NCBI RefSeq assembly: GCF_905475395.1
Contig: NC_058342.1
Span: 21,610,640 to 21,674,639 of the forward strand
Source: Chrysoperla carnea
Lineage: Eukaryota; Arthropoda; Insecta; Neuroptera; Chrysopidae
Direction of reading: 5' to 3'
DNA: 64,000 nucleotides
How positions within the stretch are numbered: the first letter of the stretch is position 1; each line of letters opens with the position of its first letter. The notes beneath the pieces are model-generated. The model saw only the letters and a list, made by a program, of their open reading frames with translations, ran no database searches and was not told the DNA's origin. The position numbers were made by a program, and so were the translations under genes. Shown piece after piece: positions 34,211 through 43,400 of the stretch.

Positions 34211-34374
34211 AATAAACTTAATACTATATGCAGTTGTAAGTACTACACCTGATACACCAGCTTGTTTTAGCTAACATTTTAGAATTAAAATCATTATTAC
34301 TTAAATCAGAAGGCCACCACTTAAACGACCTTTAGATTTGTCTTAAGTAGCGCTTGAGCACACATAGTTAATAT

Positions 34375-34890
34375 TCAGTTGATGATGATACTTTTCATTC
34401 GTAATATATGCTCATAAAAATCAGTATCCAATTTGAGTCCTTCAGTAAATTTCACTGCTTCTGCTGACTTGTCAGAGACGATATAAACCTTATCAGTATG
34501 TCTACTTAGTCCTACTATCTGTAAAGATTTCTCATGTACCAGTGAAGCGTCGTGACATGTTGCATATAAGATACTAGTCTTGCAAGTCTGCCCTTGATTC
34601 TTCCTGATAGTGTTTACTGTGTCATTTGACATTATTTCAGGTGAGGCATGGGTAAAAGACATTTTCACCGCGGGTCAACCGGTATTTCCGTTATGTCGAT
34701 GATTTCTATTTTCAATGTCAGAGTTTGCTTCCATTTCATATCCATAATTTCTATTCAATAACGCGATCACATCTTTTGGGTTCCTAAAGTTTACTCGTAA
34801 TGTGTGCATGTCAATTTCATCAAGAGGTATTCTTGACCCAATGTATGTACCTTCAGTAGGTTCTTGTACTCTTTTTATAAACGTAAAAAT
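34375..34890 (-). pseudogene. Endogenous RNA-virus element: superfamily 1 helicase fragment
   Basis: A single minus-strand frame from about 34890 to 34375, interrupted by one TGA at 34674-34676, carries helicase features in order. First comes MHTLRVNFRNPKDVIALLN (motif IV-like). After the stop come NTIRKNQGQT (motif V-like) and VGLSRHTDKVYIV (motif VI-like). The R-H-T form of motif VI is typical of alphavirus-like plus-strand RNA viruses (virga-, nege- and related insect viruses), and less like cellular RecD or relaxase helicases. Walker A and B motifs are absent, so it is partial. It sits among retroelement fragments, consistent with capture by reverse transcription. It is not a functional viral gene. 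Confidence 0.6.
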
Positions 34891-35110
34891 TTATTTTCAT
34901 TGTTAACATTATTATAATACTAACATACATTAAAATAAATAAGTTTTTACTTGAGTACATTTGGTTGTATTTGCTTTTTTTCTTACCAATATTATATCTT
35001 TTACATTTTAAAAATAATAATCAATACATTTCAACAAATAAAATTCGTAATTATTTTCTATCATTTATATTTGCAGTTTTGATATAAAATTCACTGTTTA
35101 AACTTCAATA

Positions 35111-36591
35111 TTAATTTTTCGATATAATGAGTAAAATAAAATTTTCAAGCTTTGGAATAATTTTTTGTAATAAGATATCATCACGCGCTACAGTAATCAA
35201 AATACTTCCAATCGGTGAGTAAATAAATAAATCACAAAATGCAATATTTGTCACATACATTTGCACTTGAATTTGTAAATAAATTGAATGTGTTTGACTA
35301 AATTGCATACCGTTTTCATCCAATTTTAAATATTGCACATTACATACATTGTTTTGTCGATCATACACTGGTATGTTTTTGCACTTATAAGGACACTTAA
35401 TCTCAACTAGCCGCTTCTGACAAATATTTGGTCCATATTCTATCACAGCATCAGGTGAACAGCTTAGCCAAGGTTGATATATGTTAACGATTAATCCAAC
35501 TTTAACAACATGATGTGTTGGACTAATTAGTCCTATATACTCTTTCAAAGCGGTATTTTCCATTTTTTTACCGTATGCCATTGCAGACGTTTCGACTTTA
35601 TTAGGAGTTAGTAAGTCAGAAATAACTTTATCTACGTCAAAACGATCTCCTTTTAATTTATGAGCATTACTAGCTGTTATTCTCAAAACGCGCTGCTTAA
35701 ACCATTCATCTGATTTTGATTGATGTAAAGTTTCAATACTTATATCAATTATTTTGTCAATATCACAACAAACTTCGCTTACGTAAAAATTATATACATT
35801 TTCAGTTACAGAATTTTCAACGGAGTAAACTCGATTGCACGACTGAAGACTCACTATATCTGTTACTAATTTTTTTACTTTAATCTCCGAATTAATTTTT
35901 TCATTTGTTTTTATAAACGTAACAAGTGATTCAGCAGCTATTATCTCTTTTTTACTCCCTTTTTCAAGATTAATCATAGCTTGAAGAGGTACACCAACAA
36001 GAGAATCAGAATAAATAAAAAATTCTAATTTACAGACTTTAACATCTGAAACCTCATTTTCATGAAAAGGCGGTGGAGGAAATATTTCTCTAATTTTTAC
36101 TCCTTTTTGATACTGTTTCAACTGTCGTTGGGATGGTTTACCCCACTGTTGACTTTCACTAGTTTTAGATGAAGCTGTTTCTGGTGAATTGACGTAATTA
36201 ACAACAGCAAAAATGTGTTTGCATTTTCTTGACAATCCAGCTGTGCAACTACACACGCAATGATTTACTCGACGATCATCATCCAACTAAACAAAGGAAA
36301 TTTAATAAACTTGTTAAGATCAATTTCTTAATGTATTTAACAAAATATTTTATTAAATCAATAAATAGTAAAAATAATAAATAAATTCATACATACTGTT
36401 AGTTTGACATTATAAACTTTGGATACTTTCGTTTGAGCAACCACATTTGTGGTTATGACAACTGGATGATTTGAATGCCTTTTTTCTATAACATTCAAAA
36501 CATGCTCTATCTGTCCTTTCAAATCATTCTGACCGCGAATATTATGATTGTTGTTTATTGGCAAAAAACCGTACTTAATTATTTTTTCCAT
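35111..36591 (-). CDS. SWIM zinc-finger and YqaJ-like nuclease protein (two exons)
   Basis: Minus-strand exon 36591-36397 (ATG start, 65 codons) joins in phase 0 across a 110-bp GT-AG intron to exon 36286-35111, giving 456 residues. The junction region holds the SWIM motif CVCSCTAGLSRKCKHI (CxCx(n)CxH). The second half has a YqaJ/lambda-exonuclease-like domain: DEWFKQRVLRITAS, YGKKMENTALKEY, the acidic SCSPDAVIE and VEIKCPYKC (D...E-x-K metal-binding core). Such SWIM-YqaJ proteins are multicopy in many insects and are probably spread by transposons; their substrate is unknown. The frame is intact, unlike its neighbours. A preceding exon-like segment at 36625-36849 contains a stop. Confidence 0.75.
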
Positions 36592-36624
36592 TTTTTTTCA
36601 TTTTACTTCATTTATTATTACTTA

Positions 36625-36849
36625 CGTCTCACATAAGTAGTACAATTAGCGAATGTAATGCTTTTTGGATCGAGAGATATGAGATAATTAACAGTGTCGT
36701 AAACTTCAGCTTCTCTCACACTAAAGTATTTGAAAGGTTTATACGTTTTTCCCGTTGTTTTGTTCACTCAAGCGTACACATCAAGTACTTTAAGGTAGCG
36801 CTCTTTTGCTGGTAGTTCAATTGATCGGCATATTGATTTTGGAAATTTA
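36625..36849 (-). pseudogene. Exon-like fragment with one internal stop
   Basis: On the minus strand the frame reads ELPAKERYLKVLDVYA, a TGA, then NKTTGKTYKPFKYFSVREAE and FANCTTYVRR, ending at a GTAAGT donor (36624). The residue composition looks like genuine protein, and it lies just upstream of the SWIM-YqaJ gene. There is no room for an intron before that gene's ATG exon. I do not recognise the family. Confidence 0.3.
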
Positions 36850-36981
36850 CACTAAAACATGTGGATTACCAACAATAATAAGTAACGCTTGTGCTTTTGT
36901 TAATGCCACATTTAATCTTCGTGGGCTGGTTATGAATCCCAGAAAATGTTTAATATCAGTTGACACTAATGTAAATGTATC
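36847..36981 (-). pseudogene. MOV10/Armitage-like SF1 RNA-helicase C-terminal fragment
   Basis: A 45-codon minus-strand frame reads TDIKHFLGFITSPRRLNVAL, then TKAQALLIIVGNPHVL, and ends at TAA. It matches the last two helicase motifs of UPF1/MOV10-type superfamily 1 helicases (LGF-x-x-x-x-R-x-NVA-x-T-x-A-x-x-LLI-x-VGNP). In full-length proteins several hundred residues precede this; here they are absent, so it is a fragment, perhaps from a retrocopy or a captured gene end. Armitage acts in the piRNA pathway, but nothing suggests this piece is functional. Confidence 0.55.
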
Positions 36982-37244
36982 TTAAATACACACATTGGTC
37001 CAATTCTTGCTGTTATCTCTACTGCCAGATTTATCCTCTTATGGCTAAAAGCTGGTGCGTCCAATAATGTTTTCCATGATACTGTTCGATGTGCATATCC
37101 ATTGCAATAACCATTCACAAATGTCATATATGACGTATCTCGATTTTCAGTAAAGTTATACAATGGGTTTGGAGGCATGTCTGAAAACATCAGCTCCCAG
37201 GGTAATAGAGCATAACCATAAGCAACATTAGTTTCAGTTTTCAA
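36966..37244 (-). CDS. Unrecognised ORF
   Basis: This 92-codon minus-strand frame includes AYGYALLPWELMFSDMPPNP, NRDTSYMTFVNGYCNGYAHR and DAPAFSHKRINLAVEI, ending at IHLH. The composition (Trp, Tyr, Met, Pro, balanced charges) is unlike random AT-rich translation, so it probably derives from real protein. It overlaps the start of the MOV10-like fragment in another frame, suggesting a junction near 36970. I do not recognise the family; viral or transposon origin is possible given the neighbours. Confidence 0.35.
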   Translation of the reverse strand: MKTETNVAYGYALLPWELMFSDMPPNPLYNFTENRDTSYMTFVNGYCNGYAHRTVSWKTLLDAPAFSHKRINLAVEITARIGPMCVFKIHLH

Positions 37245-37562
37245 TAATATATCAACTAAAGCCTATTTGTCAAAGTTGTAAATTGAATTCTCAAAAACTA
37301 ATGTATTGGCGGGTTTGGGTTCCAAGTGTATGTTGGCATTCTGTGCAGTGTTCCCAACTCTCAAAATTTTTTCTTCCTAGAGCTCCAACCAAAAATCCCT
37401 ACAATTACGGCGAAATTTCCCTAAAAAAGAACATTATTGTAAATAAATGTCATTAATAAAATGAATAATTAAATATTATTAAATTAATTACATAATCATT
37501 CCAGAGGCATGTAAAATTTCAGATTGTCTTTGACTTTTAGTCTCATGAACGAAGCTCCGAAT

Positions 37563-37830
37563 TTATAAGAACTTATAACTTCCGTGATTTAATAATAGAA
37601 CTTCAGTTTTTTGTAGGATACAAAACAGTGTAGGAAACGTTTCCTTTACTTCATAGTTGGAAGTAAATCTTTGACTAGATAAAGATGCATCATCCATATT
37701 CTCACATTTTTTACGTATCGAAACAGTGTAGCATAATGTACTCTTGTACAGATTTTCATAAGCTTTTTCCATTTCTATGAAGTAAAGTAGCTCGAAGCAT
37801 ATCTTCCCCTACATGGCCCCCTTTCTGTCT
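37563..37830 (-). pseudogene. Unrecognised protein-like frames
   Basis: From about 37860 on the minus strand an ATG-led frame (MVRTKKQKRQKGGHVGEDML) runs toward 37790. A second frame (37772-37563) continues with YENLYKSTLCYTVSIRKKCE and FPTLFCILQKTEVLLL. The two overlap by a frameshift. No domain is recognised. It may be a decayed gene from the same element cluster. Confidence 0.25.
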
Positions 37831-38289
37831 TTTTTGCTTTTTAGTACGTACCATCTTCATCATAAAAAAAAAAAAAAAAATATCAATTATTTACCTCACA
37901 AATCTTAATTTTTTTTCCACTAAATTGTGACAACTTAACATATGGTTTGAATCACGTTAATCTACAAAGTATGTTTAATAACAAGAAATCATTAAAATAT
38001 TAAATTTTCAATCGTTATTTAATAAAAAAATTTAAAAAAATACTTGCATTTTTGTCGAAAAAATAAAAAATGACACACAAACACGTCTTCTTCCAAGCAC
38101 GGTCCGATGCAAACTGGTATAAAGTAAAGAGTTCTCGAGAGTGACCTTGCACGACACAGCACATGCTCTAACAGCACATTATCGGAGGCTATACTTTTGA
38201 TCGTGTTAAATTCTTTTTGAAGATTTTCGTCCGAGATTGTAATACTGAATGCTCGATGTAGCAATGCATTTAAGCTGCCAACTTATGGT

Positions 38290-40075
38290 TTGTTGAGTAC
38301 AGAGAGTCCGTCGGTATAGTTATATCTGTGTGTGTTGGTTTGCGATATATATAAAATTGTAATTTTAGATTGTTTTTTGAAATTTTAAGCCAAAGAAAAA
38401 AAATTTCGTTTTTTGTTTCCCTTTCCAACGTAAATTATATTCTTTGATTCAAGGTGTTGATGAATGTGACAAAGTTGTACTATTGCCTGTCAGATCCATT
38501 CAAGCATACAATTATGTCATCAAAATATCTATACCAGAATTTGATATGAACTTTTGCCTGGCCTGAATCTAAAATCACCCTTTCCAATTTGTCCATGTAC
38601 ACTTAGGCTAATAAGGGACTTAAAGGGCTACCCATAACCACACCATTTGTTTGTCTGTAGAATTTATTGTTAAATAAAAAATAATTTTGCTTAATAATGG
38701 TGTTTAATATGTTCACAATTTCTTCCTTCCTGATTGGGTTTGTATTCCTCTCTTCTAGTAACTCGGAGACTATCCTTAGTAAGGATTCCTTACACTCTCT
38801 ATCTAATGATGCCAGTTTGTATCCACTTTGTATTTGAATGTCTTTTAGTTTCGCAGTGAGTTCAATCGAATTTTTGATGCCAAATTTTCTTTCAAAATTC
38901 AATTCTGACTTTAGTATAAAACTAGCTGATTCCCGCCCGCTTCGCTGGGCACCCTAACCATTTGGATGTTAATCTATACTTTTTTTATTAATGAAATGTT
39001 TAATTTCGATTTGATATTTATTGTAGATTCAGTGAATACATAGATTTCCACATGACATGATATACTGTATATTGGCGGGTTTTCCAGCAGGCCTACACCA
39101 CGAAAAAATTGCCACCATAAAACTAAGGATATCGGCCAAAAAGAGCACCACATAATTTTTTTTCCACGACGTTCCATTGATCTATATAGAATTCTGAATG
39201 TTTGGAATATTTATGCAATAACTATCTTCTCCACGGAAATACATCAAAAGGTATTGAAGAGCGTCGTAAGCACGATGCGTCTCGCTACTTCGTACCAATT
39301 TATTGTCTTTACTGTAGATGATGAAATCTTGACTGACAATAAGGACAGTAACTTTTTCAGCTTGAGGGGCATTGTAACGACCTTTGTGTTCTCCAGAGGA
39401 CTTTCTATCAGCATTGATAACAACTTTGAACTCCTTTTGATCTTTATAGGAACTGAATCTATAGCGGTCTTGAAATCGATAATATACCGGTTGTATTTCT
39501 GTAGCATCTGTTGTAATTGGTTGTCCAATTCTGGCTTAACGCCCGGGGAAATTCCACAACGAATGTCCCGTTCACGCTTATCATCACCAAGAAAGTATAA
39601 CTGTAGAAACGAAGGCTGTTCATTAGGATTAGCCATAAGGGTACTTATCCTGTGGTATACTTGTCCTTGAATTTTAAATATTGGCATAAAGGTTCCCTTT
39701 TTTACGACCGTTGGAATAGGAATTCCGCAAAATCCGTTCTAAGTGGACATCTATGTCACGAAAGAGGTAAGTATGCGAAATTTAAAGTTAATCGGACCGA
39801 TATTTTCGTAGATTTTGTGATGAGTCAGTCAGTGGTAAATCGCTTATATATAAAGATTAACTCTTTTATTAATTTTGTGTGATGGACATCCGATGTATGA
39901 AACTACAGGTCTTAAAGGGGTATCTTTTTGTGGATTTTTGCGAGGCCTTATAATGTCGGAGCTCTGGGATTCATTTCTGTGAGTCTCAATTTATCGGAGT
40001 AGGGAAAGATACTCTCAGAGTTCTTAAGATACTTTTTTATTTCAGTTTGGGATTTATTGGTGGAGTCCACTTTTA
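38290..40075 (-). mobile_element. Penelope-like element split by a Helitron
   Basis: Two minus-strand blocks flank the Helitron at 38922-39856. The upstream block (40075-39857) reads YSDKLRLTEMNPRAPTL, GLAKIHK and a later PVVSYIGCPSHK-type segment, corresponding to the N-terminal RT motif of Penelope elements with G-L-x-K-I-H-K. The downstream block (38921-38290) reads FERKFGIKNSIELTAKLKDI, YRQTNGVVMGSPLSPLLA, then FWYRYFDDIIVCLNGSDRQ and YIYRKPTHTDITIPTDS. These are successive RT motifs including Y-F-D-D. Several stops and frameshifts are present. The GIY-YIG domain was not found downstream. Before the insertion the two blocks were contiguous. Confidence 0.85.
38922..39856 (-). mobile_element. 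Short Helitron with both termini, inserted in the Penelope element
   Basis: The minus-strand 5' end begins TC (39856) directly after an A. The 3' end is a GC-rich hairpin (GCCCAGCGAAGCGGGC) followed shortly by CTAG (38922-38925), with a T next to it. These are the Helitron rules: 5'-TC, 3' hairpin plus CTRR, and insertion between A and T without target duplication. Flanking DNA on both sides is Penelope coding sequence that rejoins when the 935 bp are removed. Internally, ORF 39687-39244 (minus) reads FKIQGQVYHRISTLM, LQLYFLGDD and NQLQQMLQKYNRYIIDFKTA, the Helitron helicase-like N-terminal region. Rep and helicase catalytic motifs are missing, so it is non-autonomous. Confidence 0.85.
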
Positions 40076-40099
40076 AACGTTGTACTTTTTCTTTATTTA

Positions 40100-40431
40100 T
40101 TTATTTATAAAAATTTCAATTATTTATTTACATTTAGATATAGCAAGGTATTTAAATAATTAACTATGTTAGTTGTGATTTCCACTTGTATATCAATTTA
40201 GTATTTAAATTTACCCAAGTACTGATAATAAAAAGAAAGAATAATTCTATTATAGTTTTATTTTATCACTATATTGATCAAAATTGACATTAAAGTAAAA
40301 CAATGCATACCTACATAAAAGTTATTATTAAAAGGGGTCATAGTATCATTTTAAAATTATGTAAAACATTCACTACAAAACATGTTTTATTTAGTTCATT
40401 CGAACTAAAATTAAAATAAATATAACATAAA
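40100..40431 (+). other. 5' flank of IR-A
   Basis: AT-rich sequence between the end of the Penelope/Helitron cluster and the IR-A start codon. No convincing TATA box or initiator could be chosen among the many TATA-like strings. Confidence 0.35.
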
Positions 40432-43400
40432 ATGTTTCGATTAATCATTATCCTATCATCTTTACCTTTTGTGATTCATTCCTTACAGTTTGAACTACTA
40501 GTAAATGAAAGTAATTATGAAATGGAACATTTACAACAAAAGTTATTAAAAAATGAAATTTATCAATTTTTATTAATTTATAAACCAATGCCTCATTTGA
40601 ATTTTAAAAGTAACGATAAACCAGTTGAAATTATAACTGACGTTAACTTATTTAACAAAAACCATAAAAAATTTAAAGAATCAATTAGTAGTTTAGAAGG
40701 TAAGTAATATTACTTTATATTTTGGGTTTAATATAATTAAAACAACGGAAGTTAATAAAACTCAAGTGTCCCCACTTTCGCGTTCAATGCTAATTTTAAC
40801 AAAAAAACCTTCCTTATAAGTTTTTTTTTAATTTCCACCGACTAGTTTTGGAGAAATCTGTGAAAACAAGAAATCTACCGTTTTACCATAAAACCAATGT
40901 TAAATATGCCTACTTATGAAATCATTTATTTATATAAATAATCGGACAATCAACCGCCTTTCTAAAATTTTCAGAATATATTTAGGCTTAGTCCAAATTC
41001 ATATAAAAAAATCAAGCCTTTTATCCAAAATTGGCCTGGCGCTCATACATCCTTAGACAGGAAATTTAACCAAAAATAACTAAATTTTTTTAGACATGCT
41101 GTTTTTTTGTTCAGAATTTCTATTTAGATCACTTGTAGCCTTCGACGAGTATAGCTACTAATTTGACTAAAAATCAAATGTTAATTGTATTTAAAATTAT
41201 AAAATTATTGTATTTAAAAATACAGTAGCAATTGAAGGCCTACCTAAGAAGATCCCACACAGTTGGAGACAGTAAATAATTTCCATCCCTCAGTTTCAGA
41301 AAATAATTCAATCTATACAATTGGGTGCATGAATACTCTTGCGCTCCTCATTGTTTGAAATATTTTGTCGGATATACCTTTCAAATAGTTTCTAGTGACT
41401 CCTCCCGTCTTGACGTACGAATTTTTTGCCAAATATCACCTTTCGAAGACGGCTTGTATCACAATTTAAAATTATTTTATGGGCCACCGCACAGTGGAGT
41501 ATTTAAACCAACTTTCCGGACAAATATAATGATGGTATTTTTATGCTCAAAATTGATTAAAAAGACCTTTTATTTGGTAATTATTATTATAAAAAAGAAA
41601 AAATGAAGTGCTAAGGGGTTAGAAGTCTTGATTATTATAATAACTATAATAATACTAAAATAGTAAAATTTTCCGAAAGAGTCACTATATCTTGTACTAT
41701 TTCTAGTGTACTACCGAAGGACATTAGGTATAGTACGATCGTTAGCGCCCGACTGAAACTTTTGCTTCGGTTAAAAAAACATATTAATCGGCTTCGGCCA
41801 GAAATGAACTTTCGGTCGGACAAAAGGTATCGTACAAGATAAACTATCCGAGCGAAGGTCGGAATTTCTGGCCGAAGCCGATTAATCGGATATCTAAGAA
41901 ATTTTGTTAAAGATTGGCGGCTACAAGCTACAATTAATAATATAAATGATTTTCAAAATTAAATATCAAAGGTTTATATTGATTGTATAATATGGAAAGG
42001 TATTTTAAATTACCTTGCAACATATCAAAAAAACGACCCTCGGCTTCGGCTACAGAAATTTTGCGAGCCGAAGCCGAAGGTGCCGAAGTCGAAGCTTCAC
42101 TCGGATACTAACGATACTTCACAGCTTAACGGTTTTTTTTTTTTCGGGCCAATGTTTTGAAAAATATTGAGTGTTTATTGGTCGCCTTTGAGAGAGAGAA
42201 AATGAGTCCTATATTTGCAGGCTACCATCTAACCTACAATGAGAATTATATTTTAATTATACACTTAACAATACCATCGAATGGCAATATTGATACATTA
42301 ATTAAGAATTTATTAAAAATAAATATTTTTATACATCGTGTTCGAATTTTATTGATTTATTCGTATATGGTTACTATTGAAAATATTGAAGAAATTTTAA
42401 AGGAATTCTGGTCAGCAAAATTATTAAATGTTATTGTGTTATCAAATCAAGCTGAAATATTTAGTTGGAATCCATTTTTAAAACAATTAAATACACAATG
42501 TGATAATTTTCGACAATGTTTAATGTTGAAATTACAAAATTTGAATAAACATCGTTTTAAAATTACAATGTATGATCGATGGTTTCAAACAAATGCTGTT
42601 CGAAATGAAAGCAATGGACGAGTTATACAATATAATGGTAGGTTCTATCGTTAGAAGATACTAGAGTTGAATACTTAGAGACCATCATACGGCTAGCCGT
42701 AACAAACTATAAATAGAGATGAAACGGATATCCGGTGACTATCCGCTATCCGGCCGAAATCCGGATAGTAAAATTCAAAAAATTATCATTAATTTATACA
42801 AGTTTATTTTAAGAACTACACGTCAAAAATGCTTGCTTTTTTAAATTATTTCAGTAAACAAAATTAGCAAGGTAGCTCAGTTGGTTAAGGCGTAACTAAT
42901 TCCGTCCGCGGTATGCCCAGGGTAGCGGGTTCGATTCTCGCCGTCGCAACAAAATTAATTTAATTAATAGTTGTGATGGGCTGGTGTAGTGCATGGTATA
43001 TGCATGAAGTAGGTGCACTCAGGCTCTGAAATTGAGGAGGTGATAAATGAAATTATCAGCAGAACAGGTGGTAAAACACATATATGGTATCTTAATAGTG
43101 CCTCAGTGTGTCCTTCGTGGGCAGCCAATATAACCTTACTTAACCTCACTTAAAATTAACAAGTGGCAAATTGTGGTGAATGAATACCATATTTTCCGGA
43201 TAAAGATACACGATTTTAAACCCAGAAGTGCCAATGTCTGGGTCCAAAAAGTTCGAACCGAAATTTGTATACCTCATTTTCAAGAAAAATAAACAAACTT
43301 TCGAGTGGCGCTAAGAAATTTGTTGTAAAATAATTTTTAAAATTTTGGTACGCTTCTAAACTTTTAAATAAAATTTAGGGATAACAATTCTCACTCTTTC

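Noticed and set aside
34375..34668. Possible bacterial TraA/RecD-type helicase transfer
   Set aside because: The R-H-T form of motif VI and the preceding motif IV-like sequence fit alphavirus-like viral helicases better; no other bacterial gene is nearby.
42860..42950. Functional tRNA gene
   Set aside because: A and B boxes are present but the acceptor stem does not pair, the anticodon arm is irregular and a SINE-like body follows.
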